DNA of 64,000 nucleotides from positions 1-64,000 of the forward strand of contig NZ_JAGVRH010000003.1 of NCBI RefSeq assembly GCF_018274325.1. The letters are read 5' to 3'. The DNA is from 'Fragaria x ananassa' phyllody phytoplasma. GTDB lineage: Bacteria > Bacillota_I > Bacilli_A > Acholeplasmatales > Acholeplasmataceae. Of this stretch, positions 18,115 to 26,798 are shown one piece after another. Numbering within the stretch: position 1 is the first letter of the stretch; each line of letters begins with the position of its first letter. Position numbers and translations under genes: made by a program. Under the pieces are notes generated by a model that searched no databases, was not told the origin of the DNA, and was given only the letters and a program-made list of their open reading frames with translations.

Positions 18115-18960
18115 ATGTTATTTCATCAAAAAAGTTTTTTTAATAATAAGACAACTTTATATTTAGTGGCAACTCCAATAGGAAATTTAGCAGATATTAC
18201 TTTAAGAGCTTTAACAACCTTAAAAGAAGTTTTTTTAATTTTAGCAGAAGATACTAGAACAGCTAAAAAACTTTTGCAGTTTTATCAAATTCAAAAACCA
18301 TTGCTTTCTTATTATGAGTATAATCAAAAAAAAAGGTTACCTCAAATTTTAGAATTGTTATCGCAAGGAAAATCTTTGGCTTTGGTTAGTGATGCAGGTA
18401 CTCCGTTAATTAGTGATCCTGGTTTTTCTTTAGTTCAAATAGTGCAACAACGTGGTTTTAATGTTGTAGCTATTCCTGGAGTATCTGCTTTTTTAACTGC
18501 TTTTGTAACAGCTAATCTTTCTGCTCCTTTTATCTTTTTATCTTTTTTATCTCGATTTGCTAAAACTATAGAAAAAGAATTATTGAAATATCAATATGCT
18601 CCTGAAACTCTTATTATTTATGAATCCCCTCATAGAATTAAAAAAACTTTGCTGTTAATTTATCGACTTTATGGCAATAGAAAAGTTTCTTTAGCTCGTG
18701 AATTAACTAAAAAATTTGAAACCATTATTAATGGCGATCTTGATTCTCTTTTAAAAGAACCTTTAATAACTAAAGGTGAATATGTTCTTTTGGTTGAAGG
18801 TAATCGAAATCCTTGTCAACATTTGCTTTTATTAAGTGTTACCGAACATGTTTTGTTTTATTTAAAATTAGGTTTGAATCAAAAAGATGCTTTGCTGAAA
18901 GTTGCTCAAGATAGAAAGACTATAAAAAAAGAAATTTATTGTCAATATCATAATAATTAA
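18115..18960 (+). CDS. rsmI: 16S rRNA (cytidine1402-2'-O)-methyltransferase RsmI
   Basis: RsmI (281 residues) methylates C1402 in the decoding centre of 16S rRNA. Tetrapyrrole-methylase-family motifs are clear: VATPIGNLADITLRAL, ILAEDTRTAKKLL, VSDAGTPLISDPG, YESPHRIKKTL and LARELTKKFE. It follows holB after 88 bases and precedes metG, a familiar neighbourhood. Confidence 0.95.
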   Translation: MLFHQKSFFNNKTTLYLVATPIGNLADITLRALTTLKEVFLILAEDTRTAKKLLQFYQIQKPLLSYYEYNQKKRLPQILELLSQGKSLALVSDAGTPLISDPGFSLVQIVQQRGFNVVAIPGVSAFLTAFVTANLSAPFIFLSFLSRFAKTIEKELLKYQYAPETLIIYESPHRIKKTLLLIYRLYGNRKVSLARELTKKFETIINGDLDSLLKEPLITKGEYVLLVEGNRNPCQHLLLLSVTEHVLFYLKLGLNQKDALLKVAQDRKTIKKEIYCQYHNN

Positions 18961-19010
18961 ATAGTTTGTAATGTTTATTTATGTTTATATCAAGGAGGTT
19001 TATAAACTTT

Positions 19011-20576
19011 ATGAATTCTCAACTTAAATTTTATCTTACTACATCAATTGTTTATGCTTCAGGTATTCCTCATATTGGTAATGTATATGAAATTATTTTA
19101 GCTGATGCGATTGCTCGATTTCAGCGTTTAGATGGTTATGATGTTTTGTTTCAAACAGGAACTGATGAACATGGGCAAAAAATTGCAAAAAAAGCTTTGC
19201 AACAAGGAATTAAACCACAAGAATATGTTAATCATGTTTCTTCAGAGATTAAAAGAATTTATGATTTGATGCAAATTAGTTATGATCAATTTGTAAAAAC
19301 CACTGATCAATCACATCAAAAAACAGTTCAAGCTATTTTTGAGAAATTATATCAAAAAGGTGATATTTATTTATGTAAATATCAAGGTTTATATTCCGTA
19401 GTAGAAGAATCTTATGTTTTGGAAAAAGAATTAATTGATGGAAAAACTTTAAATGGTGAAACTCCGATTTTGATTAGTGAAGAAACGTATTTTTTTAAAC
19501 TTTCTAAATATCAAGATCGTCTGTTACAATATTTAATAAATAATCCTGATTTAATTAAACCTCAAAATCAAAGAAAAGAACTTTTAAATTTATTAAAAAA
19601 ACCATTAAATGACTTATCTATTTCAAGAACTTCTTTTCAATGGGGTATTCCTGTTGCTTTTAACCCTAAACATGTTATTTATGTTTGGATTGATGCTTTA
19701 AGTAATTATTTAACAGGTTTAAAATACAATCCTCATTTATCTTCTAATCAACCATTATTGCAATATTGGCCTTGTGACCTTCATGTTATTGGGAAAGATA
19801 TTTTAAGATTTCATTTAATTTATTGGCCTATTTTATTAATGGCCCTTGAGATGGAATTACCAAAACAATTTTTAGCTCATCCTTGGGTTTTATTTGATAA
19901 AAATAAAATGTCTAAATCTTTAGGAAATGTTTTATATGTAGATGATTTATTAAAAATTTTTCCAATTGATTCGATTCGTTATTTTGTTTTACATGAGATT
20001 CCTTATGCTCAAGATGGTAATATTACTTATGAATTGTTAGTAGAAAGACATAATAGTGATTTAGTTAATGTGGTTGGTAATTTAGTTCATAGAATTTTTG
20101 GAATGGTAAAAAGTTATCGCCAAAATCATTTGAATAAAATTTTAATTAATCCTAGTGAAAATGATGATTTTGATTTATCATTAAAAGTTTTATCAATTCT
20201 TTCTTTAGTGCGTCAAAAAATGGTAGAACGTAAGGTTGGCGATGCTTTAGCAGAAATTATGAAATTAGCTCGTTTTATTAATAAATATATTGATTTAGTT
20301 GAGCCTTGGAAATTATTTAGAATTACTGAAAAAACTTCTCTTTTAGATTATATTTTATATTCTTTGTTTGAAAGTTTAAGGTTTTTAGGTGTTTTATTAA
20401 AACCTTTTTTACCTCAAACAGCTGATAAAATTTTGTTTCAAATTAGGGCGCAAGCTGTTACTTTTGAAAGTTTAAATACTTTTGGTTTGCTTGATAGTCA
20501 AGAATTGATGCAAGATGAAATTTTATTTCAACGTTTAAATTTAGATACTGTTTTATCTTTCTTCAATGTTACTTAA
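19011..20576 (+). CDS. metG: Methionyl-tRNA synthetase
   Basis: MetRS (521 residues) is a class I enzyme charging tRNA-Met. The HIGH-type motif is ASGIPHIGN near the N-terminus and KMSKSLGN lies around residue 300. The connective region lacks zinc-binding Cys pairs, like the Bacillus type, and the C-terminal EMAP-like tRNA-binding domain of longer homologues is absent. The start at 19011 follows AAGGAGG; an upstream in-frame ATG at 18981 would place that Shine-Dalgarno inside the gene. Confidence 0.95.
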   Translation: MNSQLKFYLTTSIVYASGIPHIGNVYEIILADAIARFQRLDGYDVLFQTGTDEHGQKIAKKALQQGIKPQEYVNHVSSEIKRIYDLMQISYDQFVKTTDQSHQKTVQAIFEKLYQKGDIYLCKYQGLYSVVEESYVLEKELIDGKTLNGETPILISEETYFFKLSKYQDRLLQYLINNPDLIKPQNQRKELLNLLKKPLNDLSISRTSFQWGIPVAFNPKHVIYVWIDALSNYLTGLKYNPHLSSNQPLLQYWPCDLHVIGKDILRFHLIYWPILLMALEMELPKQFLAHPWVLFDKNKMSKSLGNVLYVDDLLKIFPIDSIRYFVLHEIPYAQDGNITYELLVERHNSDLVNVVGNLVHRIFGMVKSYRQNHLNKILINPSENDDFDLSLKVLSILSLVRQKMVERKVGDALAEIMKLARFINKYIDLVEPWKLFRITEKTSLLDYILYSLFESLRFLGVLLKPFLPQTADKILFQIRAQAVTFESLNTFGLLDSQELMQDEILFQRLNLDTVLSFFNVT

Positions 20577-20594
20577 TTAAATTATATTTTATTG

Positions 20595-20609
20595 TTTTTT
20601 TTTTTTTTT
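20595..20609 (+). repeat. Run of 15 T residues after metG
   Basis: An uninterrupted 15-base homopolymer lies 19 bases after the metG stop. It has no clear hairpin ahead of it. The metG-trxA gap (190 bases) holds nothing else but the trxA promoter region. Confidence 0.7.
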
Positions 20610-20727
20610 GGTTTAATTGTTATTAAGATTTTTGCTTTTTCCGAAGCACAACTATAATTTTATTTTGTTGATTAATAATTACCAATTAAATATCTCAATT
20701 ATTGATTAATTTATTGTTTTTTTCAGT

Positions 20728-20733
20728 TATAAT
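20728..20733 (+). promoter_or_regulatory. Probable -10 box of trxA
   Basis: TATAAT lies 34 bases before the trxA start and 22 bases before its AAAAGGAG site. A TTGATT at 20702-20707 could be a -35 box, but the spacing of 20 bases is long. Confidence 0.4.
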
Positions 20734-20766
20734 AAATTGTAGTATATAAAAAAAGGAGTTTATAAA

Positions 20767-21090
20767 ATGCCAATAAATCACGTTATTAATTATCAAGGAG
20801 AAAATTTCAATGAATTGCTTCATCAAAAAGAATTAGTTCTTGTTGACTTTTTTGCTACTTGGTGCCCTCCATGTCAAAAGTTAGCTCCTATTTTAGAAGA
20901 AGTAGCGGTTTTACAAAAAGAAGTTCTTTTTTTGAAAGTAGACATTGATGATTATAGGAAATTAACGTTAGAACATCAAATTTCTAGTTTCCCTACTTTA
21001 ATTTTATACAAAAATAAAAAAGAATTAGTAAGACAAGTGGGCTCTTTAGACAAAGAATCGTTATTAGTTTTTTTAAACACACATCAATAA
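20767..21090 (+). CDS. trxA: Thioredoxin
   Basis: Thioredoxin (107 residues) is a cytoplasmic disulfide reductant. The fold is complete: LVDFFATWCPPCQKLAP, VDIDDYRKLTLEHQISSFPTLILYK with the cis-Pro, and a C-terminal helix. The active site is WCPPC rather than the common WCGPC; the Gly-to-Pro change is expected to alter the redox potential. It overlaps truB by one base. Confidence 0.93.
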   Translation: MPINHVINYQGENFNELLHQKELVLVDFFATWCPPCQKLAPILEEVAVLQKEVLFLKVDIDDYRKLTLEHQISSFPTLILYKNKKELVRQVGSLDKESLLVFLNTHQ

Positions 21091-21974
21091 TGGTCTTTGC
21101 TTCGAATCCCGCTATTAGTCAAATTAATGGTATTTTTTTGGTTTATAAAGATACCAATTTAACTTCGCATGATGTAGTTTGTTGTATTAAAAAAAAATTT
21201 CAAGTTAATAAAGTAGGACATACAGGAACTTTAGATCCTTTGGCTTCTGGTCTTTTAATTGTTTGCGTTGGTAAAGCCACTAAATTAACTTTTTTGTTTG
21301 ATCAACTTTGTAAAACTTATCAAGGAACCTTTCTTTTTAATCAACAATATGATACTTTAGATGTTACAGGTAAGTTGATTGATAAAAAAAATGTTGTTAT
21401 TAATGAAAATTTACTTAAAGAATCTTTTAAAGCTTTTCATCAACAAACATATTATCAAATTCCTCCGATGTTTTCAGCTATTAAAGTTAATGGTCAAAAA
21501 ATGTATCATTTAGCACGGCAAAATAAAATTATTGCACTTCCTTTCAAAAAAGTGACTATTCATCATTTAGAAGTTACATCATCTCTTTATCATAATCAAA
21601 TATCTTTTTTAACATGTGTTTCTAAAGGAACTTATATTCGTAGTTTAGCCCAAGATATAGCTTTAAAAATGGATACTTATGGAGCTCTTTCATCTTTACA
21701 ACGGGTTGCTATTGGATCTTATTTATTAAAAAATGCTAAGACTTTGGAACAGTTAACAGTAAATGATTGTATTCCAGATACTTTTTTATTTAAAAATTGT
21801 GATCAAATAGTTTTAAATGATTATTTGATTAAATTAGTTAAAAATGGTGTTTATTTAGATCAAAGACAACATATTACAAAAAAACCTTTTATAGTAAAAG
21901 ATAGTAACAACAATTTTATTGCTTATTATGATGTTTTGGAAAAAAATAAATATTATCCGCGTTATTTTTTTTAA
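21090..21974 (+). CDS. truB: tRNA pseudouridine(55) synthase TruB
   Basis: TruB (294 residues) makes pseudouridine 55 in the tRNA T loop. The catalytic Asp lies in VGHTGTLDPLASGLL near residue 45; YQIPPMFSAIKVNGQKMYHLAR and SKGTYIRSLAQDI are further signatures. In many Firmicutes it is followed by ribF, which is absent here. The ATG shares one base with the trxA stop. Confidence 0.95.
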   Translation: MVFASNPAISQINGIFLVYKDTNLTSHDVVCCIKKKFQVNKVGHTGTLDPLASGLLIVCVGKATKLTFLFDQLCKTYQGTFLFNQQYDTLDVTGKLIDKKNVVINENLLKESFKAFHQQTYYQIPPMFSAIKVNGQKMYHLARQNKIIALPFKKVTIHHLEVTSSLYHNQISFLTCVSKGTYIRSLAQDIALKMDTYGALSSLQRVAIGSYLLKNAKTLEQLTVNDCIPDTFLFKNCDQIVLNDYLIKLVKNGVYLDQRQHITKKPFIVKDSNNNFIAYYDVLEKNKYYPRYFF

Positions 21975-22058
21975 TTTTTGATTACTTGTTACAATAAATT
22001 TTTAAATTAGTTTAAGTGTTTGTTTTGTGCAAACAAAAGAAGGTTTTAGGTATTTTTT

Positions 22059-22784
22059 ATGGAGAGATTACAAAAAGTTTTAGCTGCAGCAGGTGTTGCT
22101 TCAAGAAGAAAAGCGGAAGCTTTAATTTTGCAAAAAAAAGTCAAAGTTAATAATCAAATAGTGGACCAATTAGGTATTAAAGTATCTTCTTCTGATGTTA
22201 TTACTTTAGATAATACCCCTATTGTTAAAACTGCTTTTTATTATTATTTACTTAATAAACCAATGGGTTATCTTTCCACAGCCAAAGATAATAAAAAAAG
22301 ATTAACTGTTTTAGATTTGTTAACAGAAGCTAAAAACCAAAGATTATATCCTGTAGGGCGTTTAGATTTTAATACTACAGGTTTACTTTTAATTACTAAT
22401 GATGGTAATTTGACTCAAAAGTTAACTCATCCTTGTTTTGCTGTTCCTAAAGAATATCATGTTAAAATTAATGTTTTTTTATCTAAAAAAGATCTTTTGG
22501 TTTTTAAAAAAGGAATTATGATTGATAATAATTATTTAGCTATTGCTCAAGAGGTATGTCTTTTGAAAAACTGTCATTTTTCGAAATCATCAACTTGGTT
22601 AAAAATAGTTATTACTGAAGGGAAAAATCGACAAATTCGTAAAATGATAGCATCTTTAGGGTATCAAGTTTTAAAGTTAAAACGTTATCGTTATGCTTTT
22701 TTAACTATTGACGGGTTAACAATGGGCGCTTATCGCTCTTTAAAGATTCATGAAATTAAGAAATTAAAGGTTTTGACTAATTGA
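22059..22784 (+). CDS. rluB: 23S/16S rRNA pseudouridine synthase, RluB/RsuA family
   Basis: The 241-residue protein has an N-terminal S4 domain (MERLQKVLAAAGVASRRKAEALI) and a RsuA-type catalytic domain with the motif YPVGRLDFNTTGLLLITNDG. The C-terminal EGKNRQIRKMIASLGYQV is typical. RluB, acting on 23S U2605, is the likely role by similarity to the Gram-positive enzymes and by the neighbouring cmk and der, but RsuA or RluE substrate choice cannot be excluded from sequence alone. Confidence 0.88.
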   Translation: MERLQKVLAAAGVASRRKAEALILQKKVKVNNQIVDQLGIKVSSSDVITLDNTPIVKTAFYYYLLNKPMGYLSTAKDNKKRLTVLDLLTEAKNQRLYPVGRLDFNTTGLLLITNDGNLTQKLTHPCFAVPKEYHVKINVFLSKKDLLVFKKGIMIDNNYLAIAQEVCLLKNCHFSKSSTWLKIVITEGKNRQIRKMIASLGYQVLKLKRYRYAFLTIDGLTMGAYRSLKIHEIKKLKVLTN

Positions 22785-22836
22785 TTTTTTAAACAATTTT
22801 TGAAAAGGTTGATTATATAAGGAGTAAGTGTTTGAT

Positions 22837-23520
22837 ATGCAAAGTTTTAAATTAGCAATTGATGGTCCTGCAGGAGCTGGTAAAAGCACTATTAGTCAAA
22901 AATTATCTTATAAATTAGGTTGGGATCATATTGATACAGGGGCTATGTTTCGTGCCTTGACTTTGTATTTGTTAGAAAATAAAATTTCATTGAAAAATGA
23001 AAAATTATTACAACAAGCTTTGTTAAAAATGGATATTTCTTATTATGATAATAAAATTTTTTTAAATCAACAAGATGTTTCTTTAAAAATTAAAACTTTA
23101 GATGTTGAAAAAAAAGTATCTTCCATAGCATCTATTCTTGCGGTTAGAAATAAATTATTAGTGTTGCAAAAAGAAATTTGTACTAAAACTCCTTATTTAA
23201 TTATGGATGGCAGAGACATAGGAACCGTTATTATTCCTGATGCGAATTTAAAAATTTTTTTGACTGCCAACATTACTAAAAGAGCTTTAAGGAAACAAGA
23301 AGAATTCCTGAAAAAAGGTAAAATTATGGAAATACAAGATATTATTGAACAATTAAAAGAGCGTGATCATCAAGATTACCATCGTCATTTATCTCCTTTA
23401 ATAAGAGCTAATGATGCTGTTTTATTAGATACTACTGAATTATCAGTTGATGAAGTAGTTTTAAAAATAACTTCTTTGATTAAAAAAAGAATCTCTCAAA
23501 AAGTTTCTTATGTCTTTTAA
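22837..23520 (+). CDS. cmk: Cytidylate kinase
   Basis: Cmk (227 residues) phosphorylates CMP and dCMP. The P-loop [10 protein letters not shown] is at residues 8-17, and [12 protein letters not shown] and [10 protein letters not shown] are substrate-site motifs. ATG 22837 is preferred to GTG 22828 because AAGGAG (22819-22824) is only 3 bases from the GTG. It overlaps der by 11 bases; cmk-der is a common pair. Confidence 0.95.
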   Translation: MQSFKLAIDGPAGAGKSTISQKLSYKLGWDHIDTGAMFRALTLYLLENKISLKNEKLLQQALLKMDISYYDNKIFLNQQDVSLKIKTLDVEKKVSSIASILAVRNKLLVLQKEICTKTPYLIMDGRDIGTVIIPDANLKIFLTANITKRALRKQEEFLKKGKIMEIQDIIEQLKERDHQDYHRHLSPLIRANDAVLLDTTELSVDEVVLKITSLIKKRISQKVSYVF

Positions 23521-24859
23521 AATAGCTATTTTAGGGCGTCCTAATGTTGGTAAATCTAGTCTTTTTAATCGTTTTGTTGGTAAAAGACAAGCTATTACTC
23601 ATCATAAACCAGGTATTACTCGTGATCGTATTTATGCTCAAGCAACATGGTTGACACAAACATTTGATGTTATTGATACCGGTGGGATTGAAATTAAAGA
23701 TATTCCTTTTTTAGAGCAAATTAAACAACAAACTCAATTAGCTTTAGATGAAGCCAATGTTATTCTTTTTGTAGTTGATGGTCAAACTGGTTTAACCCAA
23801 AGTGATCATTTTTTAGCTAAAATTTTGTATAAAAGTCAAAAACCTGTGTTTGTAGTTGTTAATAAAATTGACAATCAAGCTTTATTATCTAATATTTATG
23901 AATTTTATGCTTTGGGTTTTGATGCTCCTTTTCCTGTTAGTGTTCATCATGGAATTGGTATTGGCGACCTTTTAGATCATATTGTTGGGTATTGTTACAA
24001 AACTCCCCCTTTAATTCCTTTAAGTGAACAAACTTCTATATCAACTAAACTAAAAAGTACATCTGATAATATTATTAAGTTTTGTGTTATTGGGAGACCT
24101 AATGTTGGTAAATCAACTCTTACTAATGCTATTTTAACTTCTCAAAGAATGGTAGTTTCTGATTTGGAAGGAACCACTACTGATTCTGTTGATACTTTTT
24201 TTGAAAATGAAGGGCAAAAATATCAAATTATTGATACTGCAGGGATTAAAAAAAGAGGTAAAATATATGAGCAAGAAGATAAATATAGTGTTTTAAGAGC
24301 TTTAAGTTCTTTAGCTAATTCAGATATTGCTTGCTTAATTATCGATGCTCAGGTAGGTATTTTAGAACAAGATAAAAATATTGCTGGTTTTATTTTAAAA
24401 AATCATAAAGCATGTTTAATTATTGTTAATAAGTGGGATTTAATTTCCAAAGATACTAATACGATGAAACAATTTGAACAACAGGTTAGACAAAAATTCC
24501 AGTTTTTATCATATGCTCCTATTGTTTTTTTATCGGCTTTAAAAGTTAATCGAGTGCAGCAAATATTTATGAATTTAAAATTAGTGTTTCAGAATTATCA
24601 AAGTGTTTTTAGTACTAATCAATTAAATAATATTTTGCAAGAAGCTGTTTTGATTACTCCTCCAACTTTTTTTAATCAAGGTAAAGCTAAGTTTCAATAT
24701 ATTGTACAAACCAAAAGTAAGGCTCCTGAGTTTTTATGTTTTGTGAATAATCCTAAATATATTCATTTTTCTTATGAAAGGTTTTTGAAGAATCAATTTC
24801 GTCAAAGTCTTAATTTAATAGGAACTCCTATTAAACTGTTTTTTCATAAAAAAAAATAA
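23510..24859 (+). CDS. der: Ribosome-associated GTPase Der (EngA)
   Basis: Der (449 residues) is an essential GTPase of 50S subunit assembly with two G domains in tandem. The first has [10 protein letters not shown] near residue 8 and DTGG and NKID; the second has [10 protein letters not shown] near residue 195, DTAG and NKWD. A C-terminal KH-like domain follows. Length and layout are normal. Confidence 0.97.
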   Translation: MSFKIAILGRPNVGKSSLFNRFVGKRQAITHHKPGITRDRIYAQATWLTQTFDVIDTGGIEIKDIPFLEQIKQQTQLALDEANVILFVVDGQTGLTQSDHFLAKILYKSQKPVFVVVNKIDNQALLSNIYEFYALGFDAPFPVSVHHGIGIGDLLDHIVGYCYKTPPLIPLSEQTSISTKLKSTSDNIIKFCVIGRPNVGKSTLTNAILTSQRMVVSDLEGTTTDSVDTFFENEGQKYQIIDTAGIKKRGKIYEQEDKYSVLRALSSLANSDIACLIIDAQVGILEQDKNIAGFILKNHKACLIIVNKWDLISKDTNTMKQFEQQVRQKFQFLSYAPIVFLSALKVNRVQQIFMNLKLVFQNYQSVFSTNQLNNILQEAVLITPPTFFNQGKAKFQYIVQTKSKAPEFLCFVNNPKYIHFSYERFLKNQFRQSLNLIGTPIKLFFHKKK

Positions 24860-24993
24860 TTTAATTTTTACTCCTTTTTTCATTTTGGTTATTAATATTC
24901 CTTTATCTTTTATTATTTTGGTTATTAGCTTGTTTATATTTTTTGTTTGCTAATTGTCTATATTTTTATTTTCAAGAAAGGTTTTTGGGAATT

Positions 24994-25983
24994 ATGAAAA
25001 TTACTATTATTGGAAGTGGTGCTTGGGGTGCTACTTTAGCTCAAGTACTAACTGATAATTGTCATCAAGTTTTAGTTTATGATCTTAATTGTGATTATAT
25101 TAATAAAATAAACCAAGGGAAACATCCTCTTTTTGATGTTCCTTTGAAAAATATTAAAGCTGTTGCTAATCTTTCAGAAGCATTATTATATTCTGATTTA
25201 TTGATTCTTGCTGTTCCTATTAAAGTAATGCGACAAGTATTGCAAAAAGTAGCTTTATTAATTAAAACTCCTAAAGCTTTTATTAATGTGTCAAAAGGAA
25301 TCGAACCACTTACTTTTTTACGTGTTTCGCAAATTGTGACTCAAGTTATTCCTGCTTCTTTGCTTAAAAATTATGCTTCTTTAATGGGTCCTTCGCATGC
25401 TGAAGAAGTTATTTTAAGAAAATTAACTCTTTTGACAGCATCTTCGAATAATCTCTCTTTTGCCGCCGATATTCAAAAAATTTTTTCCAATCCGCAATAT
25501 TTAAAAATTTATATTTCTGTGGATTTGGTGGGCAATGAAATTTGTAGTTCTTTTAAAAACGTGTTAGGATTGATTAATGGTATTTTGGTTGCTAAAAAGT
25601 TTGGTATCAATTCTCAAGCAGCTTTGATGAGTCGTGGTATTTTAGAAATGTCCCGTTTAGTTTCTTTTTATCACGGTAATCCTCAAACAGTTTTGGGGTT
25701 ACCTGGTTTAGGTGATTTAATTGTCACTGCTTTTAGTTCGTATTCGAGAAATTTTACTGCTGGTATTAAAATTGGTTCAGGTAAAACTTATCAACAGATT
25801 ATGGCTAATTCTTCTCAAATTATTGAAGGTTTTCAAAGTTTACAAGCTTTTTATCAGTTGCAATTACAAAATCATTTAAATTTATCCCTTATTCAATCAG
25901 CATATGCTTTGATTTTTGAAAATAAAGCTTTTGAATTGGTTGTTAATGAATTGATGCAAAGACCTTTTAAAAATGATTGTTAA
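24994..25983 (+). CDS. gpsA: Glycerol-3-phosphate dehydrogenase [NAD(P)+]
   Basis: GpsA (329 residues) interconverts dihydroxyacetone phosphate and glycerol-3-phosphate, supplying the backbone of membrane lipids. The Rossmann motif is GSGAWGATLA at residues 7-16; NVSKGIEP, LMGPSHAEEV, SSFKNVLGLINGI with the catalytic Lys, and LPGLGDLIVTA with SRNFTAG follow. The start at 24994 (MKITIIG) is chosen; an ATG at 24943 would add an unrelated hydrophobic N-terminus. Confidence 0.95.
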   Translation: MKITIIGSGAWGATLAQVLTDNCHQVLVYDLNCDYINKINQGKHPLFDVPLKNIKAVANLSEALLYSDLLILAVPIKVMRQVLQKVALLIKTPKAFINVSKGIEPLTFLRVSQIVTQVIPASLLKNYASLMGPSHAEEVILRKLTLLTASSNNLSFAADIQKIFSNPQYLKIYISVDLVGNEICSSFKNVLGLINGILVAKKFGINSQAALMSRGILEMSRLVSFYHGNPQTVLGLPGLGDLIVTAFSSYSRNFTAGIKIGSGKTYQQIMANSSQIIEGFQSLQAFYQLQLQNHLNLSLIQSAYALIFENKAFELVVNELMQRPFKNDC

Positions 25984-26029
25984 AAAATTTTAAAATTGAT
26001 TATTATTTGAAAAAATTATTTGTTTTTTT

Positions 26030-26057
26030 TTGTAAAATATTTTTTTGATGTTATAAT
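26030..26057 (+). promoter_or_regulatory. Promoter of hup, extended -10
   Basis: TTGTAA (26030-26035) is 16 bases from TATAAT (26052-26057), which is preceded by TG one base away (TGTTATAAT). The same extended -10 form occurs before other stand-alone genes in the window. Confidence 0.6.
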
Positions 26058-26089
26058 AAGTACGTAATTTAAAAGAAAGGAAGCAAAAA

Positions 26090-26374
26090 ATGAGTAAGTT
26101 AGAATTTTTAAAAAAATTAGCTGAAAAAAATGGCATTAGTCAAAAAGATGCTGACAAATTACTTACTAGTTTTGTTGACGTAATTGCAGAAAGTATGAAA
26201 TCTTTTGAAGAAGAAGAAAAAGTTACTTTAACTGGTTTTGGTACTTTTGAAGTGAAATCAAGAAGTGCGCGTCAAGGTAAAAATCCTAGAACTGGTAAAC
26301 CTATTGACATTCCAGCTAAAAAAGTTCCTGTTTTTAAATTTAGCAAAATTTTTAAAGATATTTTTATTTCCTAA
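26090..26374 (+). CDS. hup: DNA-binding protein HU
   Basis: HU (94 residues) is the nucleoid protein that bends and compacts DNA. The beta-arm signature is GFGTFEVKSRSARQGKNPRTGKP-like at residues 50-72 with the Pro that intercalates DNA, preceded by the helical KLEFLKKLAEKNGIS. It forms its own transcription unit with an extended -10 promoter and a strong terminator. Confidence 0.96.
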   Translation: MSKLEFLKKLAEKNGISQKDADKLLTSFVDVIAESMKSFEEEEKVTLTGFGTFEVKSRSARQGKNPRTGKPIDIPAKKVPVFKFSKIFKDIFIS

Positions 26375-26412
26375 AAAAATTATCGTTAGTTTTTGTGAGT
26401 AATTTTTTAATC

Positions 26413-26445
26413 AAAAAAACAAACTTTTTTTAGTTTGTTTTTTTT
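26413..26445 (+). terminator. Rho-independent terminator of hup
   Basis: AAACAAACT (26417-26425) pairs with AGTTTGTTT (26432-26440) across a T-rich loop and is followed by a run of T. The A-rich left flank could extend the stem. Confidence 0.85.
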
Positions 26446-26459
26446 ATTATATTTTTTCA

Positions 26460-26485
26460 TTCTTGATCTTTTTTTTGGTCAAGAA
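26460..26485 (+). repeat. Inverted repeat before the 26519 gene
   Basis: TTCTTGATC (26460-26468) pairs with GGTCAAGAA (26477-26485), with one G-T wobble, around an 8-T loop. No T run follows it, so it may be a leader structure or an operator rather than a terminator. Confidence 0.4.
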
Positions 26486-26518
26486 ATTTGTTCTAAAAGA
26501 AAGTAGGTATTACTGATA

Positions 26519-26728
26519 GTGAAAAACTTTCCTAAAACTAATTTAATAGGACAAACAGCAAGAGTTGAAAATGAAAAAGAAATAGCAGTTATTACTCGTA
26601 TTGATTTTCAAAGAGGCTTTATTTATTTATTATTTAAAAGAATGCGTGAAGAAAAATATCCTTTTCCTCAAGCTTTAGAAGACAATTTGATTAAACCTAT
26701 TATTGTTAAACATCAAAGAAAATATTAA
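26519..26728 (+). CDS. Small protein of unknown function
   Basis: I do not recognise this 69-residue basic protein. It begins at GTG with AAGTAGG 12 bases upstream. The sequence alternates beta-like stretches (IGQTARVENEKEIAVITRIDF, then GFIYLLFKRM) and ends in KPIIVKHQRKY. No signal peptide, membrane segment or Cys is present. Codon use matches its neighbours. It stands alone between hup and a membrane protein gene, both on the same strand, and could be co-transcribed with the latter. Confidence 0.6.
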   Translation: MKNFPKTNLIGQTARVENEKEIAVITRIDFQRGFIYLLFKRMREEKYPFPQALEDNLIKPIIVKHQRKY

Positions 26729-26798
26729 ATTTTTGCTAAATTAAATTTTAATACCGATTATTTTTAAAAATAATTTTTTAAATATCAAAGGTCGTGAT

